Positions 18,456-27,125 of a stretch of 64,000 nt of DNA are shown here, one piece after another. The stretch covers positions 1-64,000 of the forward strand of contig JAEUHK010000061.1 in NCBI GenBank assembly GCA_016795465.1, read 5' to 3'. The DNA comes from Verrucomicrobiaceae bacterium (GTDB taxonomy: Bacteria; Verrucomicrobiota; Verrucomicrobiia; Verrucomicrobiales; Verrucomicrobiaceae). Every line of letters starts with the position of its first letter. Positions within the stretch are counted from its first letter, which is position 1. Both the position numbers and the translations under genes were made by a program. The notes beneath the pieces were generated by a model. That model ran no database searches and was not told the origin of the DNA. It saw nothing but the letters and a program-made list of their open reading frames with translations.

Positions 18456-19064
18456 CTAGCGGAACACCAAAACAGACCTCGCAGGTCCATCGGTGAAGTT
18501 CGCCGGCATCTGGATGGCGCGGTGGAGGAGTTTCAAATACTGGGCGCAGGGGATTTCGTGGCCGCCGAACATGGCGAGGTGCGGCGTGGTCCACTGCGTG
18601 TCGTGCAGGATGAAGCCGCGTTCGTGCAGACGATGTTGAAGACTGGTGAGAGCCACCTTCGAGGCCTGGGTTTCGCGACTGAACATGGACTCGCCGAAAA
18701 AGGCGGCACCGATGCTTACGCCATACACGCCCCCCACGAGCCGCCCGTCACGCCAAACCTCCGCGCTGTGCGCGTGACCGATGCGATGCAACTCCTCGTA
18801 GGTATCGATGATCGTCTCGTTGATCCACGTCGATTCACGATCGGCGCAGCCGCGGACGACATCGCCAAAGGCGGTGTTCCAGCGGACCTCAAAGGGGTGG
18901 TTTTTGAAGTAGCGTTCAAAGCGGGCTGGCAGATGAAAATCCGCGATGGGCAGGATGCCGCGCATCTTCGGCCGGAACCACGAGATCGAGCCATCCTCGT
19001 CCCCCATCGGGAACACGCCTTCGCAGTAGGCGTTGAGGAGGTCGAGGGGTTCGATTTGCGGCAT
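18456..19064 (-). CDS. aat: Leucyl/phenylalanyl-tRNA-protein transferase
   Basis: 202 residues. Family motifs are clear: AYCEGVFPMGDEDG at the N-terminus, ISWFRPKMRGILP, TWINETIIDTYEELH, AHSAEVWRDGRLVGGVYGVSIG and FFGESMFS. The enzyme adds Leu or Phe from aminoacyl-tRNA to proteins with N-terminal Arg or Lys, marking them for ClpS/ClpAP degradation in the cytoplasm. It is transcribed away from pgsA, with a tandem-word hairpin in the shared upstream spacer. No clp genes adjoin it. Confidence 0.95.
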   Translation of the reverse strand: MPQIEPLDLLNAYCEGVFPMGDEDGSISWFRPKMRGILPIADFHLPARFERYFKNHPFEVRWNTAFGDVVRGCADRESTWINETIIDTYEELHRIGHAHSAEVWRDGRLVGGVYGVSIGAAFFGESMFSRETQASKVALTSLQHRLHERGFILHDTQWTTPHLAMFGGHEIPCAQYLKLLHRAIQMPANFTDGPARSVLVFR

Positions 19065-19069
19065 GAAGA

Positions 19070-19156
19070 AGTTTCAGGTTTCAAGTTTCAGGTTTCAAGT
19101 GACTTGCCACGGCGTGCAAGACGGAACTTGAAACTTGAAACCTGGAACTTGAAACT
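19070..19156. repeat. Tandem-word hairpin a (7-nt words)
   Basis: The left arm at 19070-19100 is four heptamers of the form AGTTTCA/GGTTTCA. The right arm at 19125-19156 is the near-complementary ACTTGAA-type heptamers. A small inner stem CTTGC/GCAAG closes the loop. It fills the spacer between the divergent starts of aat and pgsA. No open reading frame or terminator T-run goes with it. Confidence 0.8.
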
Positions 19157-19165
19157 ACCTCCCGA

Positions 19166-19738
19166 ATGAACCTCGCCCTCCAGATCACGATTTTGCGCAT
19201 CCTGCTCATCCCGGTGTTCATCGGGCTGGTGATCTACTATGGCGAAAGTGTGCGGGAGGGAGCGGCGAATGAATCGCTGCGGCATTGGGCGGCGGCGGTG
19301 TTTGGCATCGCCTCAGTGAGTGATGCCCTCGACGGCTGGATCGCGCGGCGTTTCAATCAAATCACGCGTCTGGGCACCCTGCTCGATCCGCTGGCGGACA
19401 AGCTCTTGATGCTCGCGGCCATTGTCACGCTCAGCTTCACCTCCTGGCCGCAGCATTTTCCGCTTTGGTTCCCGGTCATCGTCATCTTTCGCGACATGGC
19501 GTCCATCGGCGGGGCCTTTCTCGTGGATCATTTCGCCGGAAAGTGCGTCGTGAAGCCGCATTGGACTGGCAAAGTGGCCACTTTTTTCCAGATCACGGCC
19601 ATTTCGTGGGTTTTGCTCGATTTGAGGTTTGTGGACCGCGTGTGGCCCACGGCGCTGGCGACGCTCTTCACGGTGATTTCCGGCTTTCTCTACCTCGCGG
19701 ATGGCGTGCGGCAGATCAAAGCCGCCGGGCATGATTGA
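19166..19738 (+). CDS. pgsA: CDP-diacylglycerol-glycerol-3-phosphate 3-phosphatidyltransferase
   Basis: 190 residues and about five membrane segments. The CDP-alcohol phosphatidyltransferase motif is complete: D53-x2-D56-G57-x2-A60-R61-x8-G70-x3-D74-x3-D78. The enzyme makes phosphatidylglycerophosphate, the first committed step of phosphatidylglycerol synthesis, at the inner membrane. The N-terminal LALQITILRILLIPVF is typical of PgsA rather than of phosphatidylserine synthase. It begins 9 bp after hairpin a and is followed by hairpin b, so its transcript is bracketed by both. Other CDP-alcohol transferases share the motif, so the exact head group is likely but not certain. Confidence 0.87.
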   Translation: MNLALQITILRILLIPVFIGLVIYYGESVREGAANESLRHWAAAVFGIASVSDALDGWIARRFNQITRLGTLLDPLADKLLMLAAIVTLSFTSWPQHFPLWFPVIVIFRDMASIGGAFLVDHFAGKCVVKPHWTGKVATFFQITAISWVLLDLRFVDRVWPTALATLFTVISGFLYLADGVRQIKAAGHD

Positions 19739-19744
19739 ACCGGA

Positions 19745-19844
19745 CTTTCGACAGGATTGACGGGATTGGAGGTGGATTAACAGGATGGTCTGTGGAATGA
19801 AAATCCCGTTAATCCTTCTGAAGTCCTGTACATCCTGTCAAAAC
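19745..19844. repeat. Tandem-word hairpin b (about 9-nt words)
   Basis: The left arm (19745-19788) carries ACAGGATTG and ACGGGATTG words, and the right arm (19800-19844) carries their near complements (ATCCCGTTAATCC, TCCTGTACATCCTGTC). It lies between pgsA and der, both on the plus strand. No T-run follows, so it is not a classical terminator. Confidence 0.75.
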
Positions 19845-19872
19845 AGGGTTCTCACCGTCCCTGCTCGCATTC

Positions 19873-21258
19873 ATGCCCACCGCCCTCAAAACCGTTGCCA
19901 TCGTCGGCCGTCCCAATGTCGGCAAATCCGCGCTCTTTAACCGTCTCGCGGGCAAAAACATCTCCATCGTCCACGACATGGCGGGCGTGACGCGTGACCG
20001 CATCACCGCCCAGTGCCGCAAAGGCCCCGCGTGGTTCGAGATCATGGACACCGGCGGCATCGGCGCGAATACGGACGACGTGCTGACCGACCAGGTGCAG
20101 ACCGAGGCCAGCATCGCCCTTGATGTGGCGGACCTGCTCTTGTTCGTCGTCGATATCATGGACGGCGTCACCCCGATCGACGCCACGCTCGCACGCGAGC
20201 TGCGTCGCACCACGAAGCCCGTCATCCTCGTCTGCAACAAGGCCGATTCCCCCTCGCGGAAGCTTCACTCGGGCGAATTTGCCCGCCTCGGCTTCGAGAA
20301 CTACGTCGAGGTCAGCGCCGCACATGGCAAAGGCATCGACGACCTTATCGCGATGATTGCCGAGAAGCTCGAATTGAAGGAATCGACCGAGACGGAGGAC
20401 GCCATCGCGGGAGAAAACGCAAAGCCGCTGAAGCTGGCCATCGTCGGCCGGCCCAACGCGGGCAAGTCCTCACTCGTGAACGCCATTCTCGGCCAGGACC
20501 GGGCCATCGTGAGCCCGGTAGCTGGCACCACGCGTGATGCATTGGACATCGAGACGACCTACAACGGCAAACGCTACCAATTGATCGACACCGCCGGCAT
20601 CCGCCGCCGGGCGAAGCTCGACACCTATGTGGAGATTTCTAGCGTCGATCGCAGCATCCAAAGCATCAAACGGGCGGATCTCGTGCTGCTCGTGGTCGAT
20701 TGTGCGGACGGCGCGAAGATGCAGGATCGCAAGATCGCCCAGATCATCATGGAGACGCGGAAGCCCTGCATTCTCGTGATGAACAAATGGGATCTCTTCC
20801 ATCCCAGCGGCAAGCAGAAGGACCGTATCGAGCACCTGGAGGAAATGATGCGCCGCGAGTTCTTCTTCCTCAGCTACGCTCCGCTCATCGCCATCTCGGC
20901 CAAGAACAAGGAGCACATCGGCAAGCTCTTCGTGCAGGTCGAAAAGGTGCGAAACGGAGCCCAGAACCGCATCAGCACCGGTGCGCTGAACCGCCTGCTC
21001 GCCAACGCCATCGAGAACACCCCCGGCGCCCTCGGCCGCAGCACGCACAGCTTCAAACTGCTCTATGCCACCCAGGTGAACGAGGCCGCGGAGTTCGCCA
21101 TCCCCATCCCGCATTTCGTTCTTTTCGCCAACCGCGCCTCGAAGCTCACCGAGAGCTACACCCGCTACCTCGAAAAGGTCATCCGCGACGAATGGCCAGC
21201 TCCCGGCGTGCCCTTCCGCATGAGCGTGCGCGGCAAGGGACCGAAGAAGGAACGGTGA
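19873..21258 (+). CDS. der: Ribosome biogenesis GTPase Der (EngA)
   Basis: 461 residues with two tandem GTPase domains, the unique Der layout. Domain 1 has GRPNVGKS (12-19), a DTGG-type G3 and NKAD. Domain 2 has GRPNAGKSS near 193, DTAG and NKWD near 304. A C-terminal KH-like domain follows, ending with the basic tail RGKGPKKER. Der assists 50S ribosomal subunit maturation in the cytoplasm. It is convergent with pfkA, and the 154-bp gap between them holds one 105-bp cloverleaf repeat. Confidence 0.97.
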   Translation: MPTALKTVAIVGRPNVGKSALFNRLAGKNISIVHDMAGVTRDRITAQCRKGPAWFEIMDTGGIGANTDDVLTDQVQTEASIALDVADLLLFVVDIMDGVTPIDATLARELRRTTKPVILVCNKADSPSRKLHSGEFARLGFENYVEVSAAHGKGIDDLIAMIAEKLELKESTETEDAIAGENAKPLKLAIVGRPNAGKSSLVNAILGQDRAIVSPVAGTTRDALDIETTYNGKRYQLIDTAGIRRRAKLDTYVEISSVDRSIQSIKRADLVLLVVDCADGAKMQDRKIAQIIMETRKPCILVMNKWDLFHPSGKQKDRIEHLEEMMRREFFFLSYAPLIAISAKNKEHIGKLFVQVEKVRNGAQNRISTGALNRLLANAIENTPGALGRSTHSFKLLYATQVNEAAEFAIPIPHFVLFANRASKLTESYTRYLEKVIRDEWPAPGVPFRMSVRGKGPKKER

Positions 21259-21289
21259 GGCTCATCTGACAAGCTGTTGGAATGTCGCA

Positions 21290-21394
21290 GGCGCGGCAGC
21301 GTTTTGGAGTGCTCCAGCCCTCTGGAGCTTTCCGCGGGCCGCGAGACGTCCGAAAGCGCCGGAGAGCCGGCGCACTCCAGGACGCTGTCGCGAG
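21290..21394. repeat. 105-bp cloverleaf repeat, copy 1
   Basis: Closing stem: CGCGGCAGCG...TGGAGTGC near the left end pairs with GCACTCCA..CGCTGTCGCG at the right end. Inside are three hairpins in order: CTCCAG/CTGGAG, an arm closed by CTTTC/GAAAG with inner CGCG/CGCG, and GCGCCGG/CCGGCGC with loop AGAG. Its first 42 bases match copy 2 (40595-40699) exactly, and by hand count about 12 of 105 positions differ. It sits between the convergent ends of der and pfkA. No target-site duplication is evident. Confidence 0.93.
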
Positions 21395-21412
21395 CATCCA
21401 CCCGTGTTCAGC

Positions 21413-22561
21413 TCACCAAGAGCTCAGGTCGTCGTGGAGTTGGTCCATCTCACGGGAGAAGACCTCACGCTCGGGCATGTCGGGCTCGCCGTAGGGAACG
21501 ATTTCGACGACGTTTTTGCGCAGGGCGGTGATGCCGCTGCCACCTTCGGGTTTCTGGATGCACTTCCAGGCACAATCCGCGAAGCGGGCGGCGAGGATGC
21601 AGTCCTGCGGCGTGGTGTGACCACCCCGCTGAAGGTGACCGAGCACGGAGGGACGCACTTCGAGGTCCGGGAAGGGAGCACCGGGGCGCTGGAAATACTG
21701 CTGGAAGGCATCCATGAGCACATAGGCTCGGTTGCGCTTCTGCGGCGGATCAAACTGCACGCCTTCGGCGACGAGGACGATGGCGTGGCCGCGGCCGCGG
21801 GTCATGGCGCCTTCGATTTTCGCGGCGAGTTTTTCCATGGCGGCATTGGTGAGCGCACCGGGCTCGGGCGTGATGATCATCTCCGCACCGGAGGCGAGGC
21901 CAGCCATGCGGGCAAGGTCACCGCTTTCACGGCCCATGGTTTCGAGCACCATGACGCGGCGATGGCTGCGAGCGGTGTCGATGAAGTGATCGACGGCCCA
22001 GACGAGGGTGTTCACGGCGGTGTCCACGCCGAGTGCCATGTCGGTGAATTGAAGGTCGTTGTCGATGGTGGCGGGGATGCCGATGACACGCAGATCGCTC
22101 TCGGAGGCCAGCAAACGGGCACCAGTGAGCGAGCCGTCACCGCCGACGACGACAAGGGCTCGGACATTGAGCTGTTTGAGCAGCTTGATGACCTTCGTGC
22201 GCACTTCCTTGTCATGAAATTCAAGGCAGCGGGCAGAGCCGAGGATGGTGCCGCCCTTCCCCATGATGCCGCTGACGCTGGCGTGGTCCATCTGGATGAG
22301 GTCGAGCTGGTCATTGATGAGACCGGCGCGGCCCGGATGGCTGGCGATGGTGTTCTTGAGGCGCACGAGAGCCTCGGTGTCGCCATTCACGGCGCGAGCG
22401 GTGCGGACGAGCCCGCGGTAGCCGTCACGCACGCCGAGCACCGCCACTTTTTCACGGTTGAGGCCGAGGCGCACGATGGCGCGGAGAAAGGCATTCATGC
22501 CAGGGGCGTCGCCGCCGCTGAAGAGCACGGCGACAGCTTGTTCGGGGTAGGAAGCGGTCAT
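21413..22561 (-). CDS. pfkA: 6-phosphofructokinase, ATP-type
   Basis: 382 residues. Motifs: FSGGDAPGMNAFLRA at the N-terminus, GKGGTILGSAR, VVVGGDGSLTGA near 139, IPATIDND and METMGR-type METMGRESG (here LETMGRESG). Glycine after GGD, and alanine rather than lysine before TIDND, favour ATP over pyrophosphate as donor. It phosphorylates fructose 6-phosphate in glycolysis, in the cytoplasm. The protein is about 60 residues longer than the E. coli enzyme, mostly at the C-terminus. It is convergent with der. Confidence 0.93.
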   Translation of the reverse strand: MTASYPEQAVAVLFSGGDAPGMNAFLRAIVRLGLNREKVAVLGVRDGYRGLVRTARAVNGDTEALVRLKNTIASHPGRAGLINDQLDLIQMDHASVSGIMGKGGTILGSARCLEFHDKEVRTKVIKLLKQLNVRALVVVGGDGSLTGARLLASESDLRVIGIPATIDNDLQFTDMALGVDTAVNTLVWAVDHFIDTARSHRRVMVLETMGRESGDLARMAGLASGAEMIITPEPGALTNAAMEKLAAKIEGAMTRGRGHAIVLVAEGVQFDPPQKRNRAYVLMDAFQQYFQRPGAPFPDLEVRPSVLGHLQRGGHTTPQDCILAARFADCAWKCIQKPEGGSGITALRKNVVEIVPYGEPDMPEREVFSREMDQLHDDLSSW

Positions 22562-22657
22562 GGGGGTGGTTGGGGAGCCATCCGCCTTAGCGTGCCGCGT
22601 GAACGGTGCAAGCGGTGCGTGTGGCGCAAGCCATGACCGAGGCCTCGTGAGGCTGTT

Positions 22658-23476
22658 TCAAGCGCTGGCGAGCACTTTTTCGGCCCGGCTGCGCACGGTG
22701 TCTGCCGCGGCCTGATCGCCGGACATCTCCAGCATGGCGATGTAGTCCTGGCTGGTGGCCTCGAAGCTGCGACGCTCATCCTGGATTTGAGCTTCGAGGA
22801 TGCTCAAAGCGGTCTCGAAGTGCTGTTTCGCGGCGGCGTTGTCCTGCAACTCGTGGCAGGCGGTGCCGAGATTGCTGTGCGCCTGCGCTGTGTCGCGGTG
22901 CGCGGCACCGAGGACGATGGTGCGCACGTCGAGGGCATCGGTGAACATGTCCTTCGCCTGATCGGGGAAGCCGGCGACGTAATAAAGCCCGCCAAGGTTG
23001 TTGAAGAGCGTGGCCACCGTTTCGGAGTTCCGGCCGTGATTGGCCTCCAAGGTCTCCAACGCTCGTAGGTAATGCTGCTCGGCGAGGGCATACTTGCCGA
23101 GGTCCTTGTAGGTCATCGCGAGGTTGTTGCGGAGCTGCGCGGCAACCTCTTTGGCGTCTTTTGTGCCGAGAGCTTCGAAGTCGGCGATGGCCTCCTCGTA
23201 GAAGGAAGTGGCCTGCTCGGCCCGATCGCTGAAATCGAGGAGCGTGGCGAGATTCATGCGCACATTGGCGAGCGTGCCGACGGGCAGCTCACGGCCTTCT
23301 GCGACCGCGATGGCCTCCCGATAGGCGGCTTCAGCCGCGGCGAGGTCGCTGTCACGCAGGGCATCCCCGACAAGCTGGAGGGCCTGCACGAGGGCTGGAA
23401 GCTTCGCCGGATCAGCGGCGGCGGCTTCACGTGCCTTCGCGGCGGCAGAACGGGCGGTTTCGAGGGAATCGGGCAT
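22658..23476 (-). CDS. Tetratricopeptide-repeat protein
   Basis: 272 residues, soluble, no signal peptide. Helical pairs of 34-42 residues with TPR features (ANVRMNLATLLDFSDRAEQA, RNNLAMTYKDLGKYALAEQH, TLFNNLGGLYYVAGFPDQA, AHSNLGTACHELQDNAAA) run from about residue 75 to 235, resembling kinesin-light-chain-type TPRs. Such proteins act as protein-binding scaffolds. It is transcribed in the same direction as pfkA, about 96 bp upstream of it, but the pairing suggests no specific function. Confidence 0.85.
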   Translation of the reverse strand: MPDSLETARSAAAKAREAAAADPAKLPALVQALQLVGDALRDSDLAAAEAAYREAIAVAEGRELPVGTLANVRMNLATLLDFSDRAEQATSFYEEAIADFEALGTKDAKEVAAQLRNNLAMTYKDLGKYALAEQHYLRALETLEANHGRNSETVATLFNNLGGLYYVAGFPDQAKDMFTDALDVRTIVLGAAHRDTAQAHSNLGTACHELQDNAAAKQHFETALSILEAQIQDERRSFEATSQDYIAMLEMSGDQAAADTVRSRAEKVLASA

Positions 23477-23566
23477 GGTGGTTGGGCCCGGAACTATCGC
23501 CGGAGTGTCCGCCGCCCGTCAAGAACGGAGCGGCGGCAATCACGTTGCCTCAATGACCGGGGCGGC

Positions 23567-24424
23567 TCAGCGGCGCACGGCCTTGAACTCGCGTGTCAGG
23601 CTGGTCAGGGAATCCTCCACGCCCATGCGTTCGAGGCTGGATGCCCCGACGAAGCCATCGGCAGTGGTCTTGCTGAGCACAAACTCGACATCCTTCGGCG
23701 TGTTGACCGGGCCGCCATGCGTGAGGGTGAAGACATCCTTCTTCACGCTGCGGGCCGCGTCGATGATCTCCTGCGTGCGTTTGATGGTGAAATCCCAGTC
23801 CACGACCGCGTTCACAACGCCAATCGATCCGCCGACGGTGGTGCCGACATGGGCGATGACGGCATCTGCGCCGTTTTTGACCATTTCGACCGCTTCTTCC
23901 GGCGTGGCGACATAGACGATGCTGAAAAGGTCCATCTTGGTGGCGAGGCCGACCATTTCGAACTCCTTCTGCACGCTCATGCCGGTCTCCTCGAGCACGC
24001 CGCGGAAGTGACCATCGACGATGCAGTGCGTGGGGAAGTTGTTCACGCCGGAGAAGCCCATGTTTTTCACCTGCTGCAGCCAGTGCCACATGCGGCGGCG
24101 GGGATCGGTGGCATGCACGCCGCAGACGACGGGGATCTCTTTGACGACCGGGAGCACCTCATACTCGCCGATCTCCATCGCGATGGCATTCGCATCGCCG
24201 TAAGCCATGAGGCCGCAGGTGGAGCCATGGCCCATCATGCGGAAGCGGCCGGAATTGTAGATAATGATGAGGTCGGCGCCGCCTTTCTCAATGAACTTGG
24301 CGCTGATGCCCGTGCCCGCTCCCGCGGCGATGATGGGCTCGCCCTTGGCCAGCGTGGCTTTGAGACGATCGACGACTTCCTGCTTCGTGTAGGGATTTCC
24401 GATTCCGGTCCAAGGGTTGGGCAT
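23567..24424 (-). CDS. Phosphoenolpyruvate hydrolase-family TIM-barrel protein
   Basis: 285 residues. The sequence (IIAAGAGTGISAKFIEKGGAD, IIYNSGRFRMMGHGS, ATDPRRRMWHWLQQ, GFSGVNNFPTH, IAHVGTTVGGSIG, LTHGGPVNTP) is that of the family named phosphoenolpyruvate hydrolase-like or TIM-barrel signal transduction protein. It is related to the PEP mutase/isocitrate lyase fold, and its physiological substrate is poorly defined. An ATP-binding Tm-1-like (UPF0261) gene usually accompanies this family; none is seen here. An AraC regulator is divergent from it across a 101-bp spacer that holds a hairpin of heptamers. Confidence 0.85.
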   Translation of the reverse strand: MPNPWTGIGNPYTKQEVVDRLKATLAKGEPIIAAGAGTGISAKFIEKGGADLIIIYNSGRFRMMGHGSTCGLMAYGDANAIAMEIGEYEVLPVVKEIPVVCGVHATDPRRRMWHWLQQVKNMGFSGVNNFPTHCIVDGHFRGVLEETGMSVQKEFEMVGLATKMDLFSIVYVATPEEAVEMVKNGADAVIAHVGTTVGGSIGVVNAVVDWDFTIKRTQEIIDAARSVKKDVFTLTHGGPVNTPKDVEFVLSKTTADGFVGASSLERMGVEDSLTSLTREFKAVRR

Positions 24425-24434
24425 GGCGGTGAAG

Positions 24435-24515
24435 ATGTATGATTGACGATTTTTGATTTATGACTTGGCCTGATGGCCGGTGCGAAATCATAAATCGTGA
24501 GTCATAAATCATAAT
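24435..24515. repeat. Tandem-word hairpin c (7-nt words)
   Basis: The right arm at 24484-24515 reads as AATCATA, AATCGTG, AGTCATA, AATCATA. The left arm at 24435-24467 carries the complementary TATGATT, GACGATT, TTTGATT, TATGACT heptamers. The apical loop contains GGCC-TGAT-GGCC. It occupies the divergent promoter spacer between the PEP-hydrolase-like gene and the AraC gene, so it could also serve as an operator. Confidence 0.8.
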
Positions 24516-24525
24516 TCCCTCCGCC

Positions 24526-25413
24526 ATGCACGCCCGATCTGCCATCCAGGAGCTATCCGAAACGCACACCCACGGCCCGGACACGGACTACCGCGTGGTG
24601 CGTGCCTCGGAGAAGGACACGCGGACATGGCTGCGAGGCTCGCCAGTATGTGTTTCGCTCGCACAGCACCGGATCGCGCATGCGGGCATCATGACGGCGC
24701 GTGCGCCTTACCGCATCGTGCGCATGCATCAGGGTGGATTGTATTTCCTGGCCTGCCTCGAAGGTGAGGGTCGCGTGCTGGTGGATGGTGCGTGGAAGAA
24801 ATGTGGCGCTGGCATGGCCGTGGCGCTGCCGCCTTTCATGGTGAATGCGTTTCAAGCGGTGCCGGGCAAGGACTGGCGGTGCTGCTGGGTGCGCTACGAG
24901 CAGCAACCGGAGCAAAAACCGATCCTCAGCAGCAGCTCGCCGCTGATGGCCCCGTTTGATGGCAAAGCGCTGTGGAATGCCATCGAAGGACTCGTCGAGG
25001 AGGCAGGAGGCGAGGCGAAACCGGCCGCGATGTTTCATTGGGTTGAGCTGGTGCAGCATTACATCGAGCGTTTTGCGCAGCCGTGGCAGGTGGATGATCG
25101 CCTGCACCGCATCTGGGAGCGTGTGGCGGCCAATGTGGGCCATGACTGGACGCTCGATGAGCTGGCCCGGCAGGCGCACGTGAGCACGGAGCATCTCCGC
25201 AGGCTCTGTCGGAAGGCTTTGGGCCGCACGCCGATGCATCACGTGACCTGGCTGCGCATGCGCAAGGCCGCCGAACTGCTCTCGACGACGAATTTGAAGA
25301 TCGAGACCATCTCCCACGAGGTGGGCTATCAGAACCCGTTTGTCTTCAGCAACACGTTCAAGAAGTGGATCGGCTGGCGGCCGAGCGAGCACCGCACGCG
25401 GATGCCGAGGTGA
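24526..25413 (+). CDS. AraC-family transcriptional regulator
   Basis: 295 residues. A cupin-like ligand-sensing half at about 50-150 (YRIVRMHQGGLYFLACLEG, GMAVALPPFMVNAF) precedes the AraC DNA-binding domain at about 195-295. Both helix-turn-helices are present: WTLDELARQAHVSTEHLRRL and TTNLKIETISHEVGYQNPFV, followed by FKKWIGWRPSEHR. The ligand is unknown, and AraC sensors of this type usually bind a sugar or small acid. Divergent placement suggests control of the PEP-hydrolase-like gene and of itself. Confidence 0.92.
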   Translation: MHARSAIQELSETHTHGPDTDYRVVRASEKDTRTWLRGSPVCVSLAQHRIAHAGIMTARAPYRIVRMHQGGLYFLACLEGEGRVLVDGAWKKCGAGMAVALPPFMVNAFQAVPGKDWRCCWVRYEQQPEQKPILSSSSPLMAPFDGKALWNAIEGLVEEAGGEAKPAAMFHWVELVQHYIERFAQPWQVDDRLHRIWERVAANVGHDWTLDELARQAHVSTEHLRRLCRKALGRTPMHHVTWLRMRKAAELLSTTNLKIETISHEVGYQNPFVFSNTFKKWIGWRPSEHRTRMPR

Positions 25414-25416
25414 CCT

Positions 25417-25487
25417 TTCTGATGCGTGATGCGTGAGCCACGTTTGATGCTCTTCGAAGATTCACGCATCACGCATTACGAATCACT
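25417..25487. repeat. Tandem-word hairpin d (7-nt words)
   Basis: The left arm at 25417-25437 contains GATGCGT twice, and the right arm at 25461-25487 contains TCACGCA twice plus TTACGAA. The arms pair across a loop of about 23 nt. It lies between the convergent ends of the AraC gene and the protease-like gene, reaching 5 bp into the latter. Confidence 0.75.
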
Positions 25488-27063
25488 CCAGCCGCTTCAG
25501 GCCGGAGATGCGGTAGGCTCCGCTTTGCAGGCGCTGGTTGTCCTGATCGACCGCGGCGGCGTCGAGGTAGAGCACATGCGGGAAGTCATCGAGCTCGATG
25601 ACGTGCGTGGTGCCTTTGAGGTCTTTGAAGGCGGCGTCGAGATCGCGAAGCTGGCCGATGGTGCGGCCGTTCACCTTGTTCACGACGATGCCGCCGAGCT
25701 GGTCGTAACCCTGCGCACTGGGGGTGGGCAGTACATTGGCGAGGAAGACGAGCTTTTTGCGGCCCGCGTCTTCGAGCTCATCGGGATCACGGGCGATGTG
25801 GCTGAGGCGCAGGAGGGCGGAATTCTCCGTCTGCTGCTCGCCGAAGGAATCGAGGTAGGGACGTGACAGCTCCTGGAAAAGCAGGCCGCCCATGAGAATG
25901 TAGGGCGGGCCTTTGTCGAAGCGATACGGCGTGACAAGGTAGTCGTCGGGGTTCTTGCGGATGAGCTTGCCTTTCAGCACTTGCTCCGCGCCATCGCGGA
26001 TGATCTTGAGCTCGAAGTCATCACCCACATAAGCCTTGCCGCGGACGATGTGGGAAGTGCTGAGCGGGCCGTATTGCGGATCTTGATAGTCGCCACGGGC
26101 GTCGATGGTGTGGCCGTTGATGGCGAGGAGGATGTCGCCCTTCTTGAGCCCAGCCTTCTCGGCGGAGGCACCTTTCACGACGGCGCTGACGAGCACGCCG
26201 GGTGAGTCTGGTTTCATGCCGAGATACTCCCGCAACTGCTCGTCGAGCGTGACCTGGAACTCCATGCCGAGGCCGGGGAAGCCTTCGTAAGCTCCATCGG
26301 CGAAGTCTTTGAGGAAGTGCTCAATGATGGGCGCGGGCAGGATGGTGGTGACTTGGTTCTTCGAGTCGTAGCTGAGCAGCAGGCCCGCGAGCTTTCCGCC
26401 TTTGATGACCGGGAGCGTGAAGCTGTTCGCCTCGCTGCGGATGATGCCGGTGGTCTCATAGACGAGGAAGCCGGAGCCCTCGACGACATAGCGGCGGGTG
26501 AGGATCTTGCTGATGGTGAGCGGCGTCTTGATCAGCTCGCCCACGCGGCCGGTCTGCCACACGGCAACGGCATCACCGATGCGGGCGCTGGTATCGATGC
26601 CCATGGGCTGGAGGCCTGCGAAGAAGGCTTTTTCCTTCTCCGCGTTGATGGAGGACTCGAGCAGGGCGAGGTTGGCCTCGTAATCGACGGCAATGACCTT
26701 CGCGGCGAGTTTTTGGCCGCCGTCCGGCTGCTCGATCTCGATGTAATTGGCGTCCGCCACGAGCTGGGCGGTGACGAGCACGCGGTTTCCCTCCAGCACG
26801 ACGCCGAGGCCGCGGCTGTTGATGGGCGATTGCTTCTGCCAGGGCAAATGCAGGTCGTAGGGCTGCGAGGTGACGTTGACCTTGAGCAAGGAACGCGTCT
26901 GCGTGGCCTCGGGTGCCGCCGCGGCGGGTTTCACGAGGACACGCCGGCGCTGCTGGACCTTGTGCTCGACCTCCGTCGTAGGTTTGACGGGCTTGGGAGC
27001 ATCCTGGGCCAGGCAAAGAGCGGGCGTGAGAAGCGTGAGAATGAGGTGCGGGAAGCGGGGCAT
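25483..27063 (-). CDS. Catalytically decayed Deg-type protease with PDZ domains
   Basis: 526 residues from the ATG at 27063, which starts a good signal peptide (MPRFPHLILTLLTPALCLAQ). A longer in-frame start at 27129 would overlap the upstream gene. The trypsin-like fold is recognisable, but the triad is broken: the His position reads TAQLVA (near 98-103, Leu for His), the Asp position reads EANLALL (near 129-135, Asn for Asp), and the serine loop reads ANSFT (near 212-216) instead of GNSGG. PDZ-like regions follow at about 270-360 and 420-500 (LPTPSAQGYDQLGGIVVNKV), as in plant DEG9-type proteases. It is 62 bp downstream of an active paralogue and may modulate it or bind substrates as a pseudoenzyme. 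Confidence 0.85.
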   Translation of the reverse strand: MPRFPHLILTLLTPALCLAQDAPKPVKPTTEVEHKVQQRRRVLVKPAAAAPEATQTRSLLKVNVTSQPYDLHLPWQKQSPINSRGLGVVLEGNRVLVTAQLVADANYIEIEQPDGGQKLAAKVIAVDYEANLALLESSINAEKEKAFFAGLQPMGIDTSARIGDAVAVWQTGRVGELIKTPLTISKILTRRYVVEGSGFLVYETTGIIRSEANSFTLPVIKGGKLAGLLLSYDSKNQVTTILPAPIIEHFLKDFADGAYEGFPGLGMEFQVTLDEQLREYLGMKPDSPGVLVSAVVKGASAEKAGLKKGDILLAINGHTIDARGDYQDPQYGPLSTSHIVRGKAYVGDDFELKIIRDGAEQVLKGKLIRKNPDDYLVTPYRFDKGPPYILMGGLLFQELSRPYLDSFGEQQTENSALLRLSHIARDPDELEDAGRKKLVFLANVLPTPSAQGYDQLGGIVVNKVNGRTIGQLRDLDAAFKDLKGTTHVIELDDFPHVLYLDAAAVDQDNQRLQSGAYRISGLKRLE

Positions 27064-27125
27064 GGTGTGTGTGCCGGAAAGTGGGTGCCAAAAGGGAGGG
27101 TGCGGGACTTCGCGGTGCAGCGGGA

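Noticed and set aside
21404..22636. Plus-strand open frame (410 codons) opposite pfkA
   Set aside because: Gly/Asp/Val-rich shadow of the phosphofructokinase gene.
19070..25487. Tandem short repeats taken as a possible CRISPR array
   Set aside because: The repeats are 7-15 nt, have no spacers, are arranged as inverted arms, and no cas gene is present.
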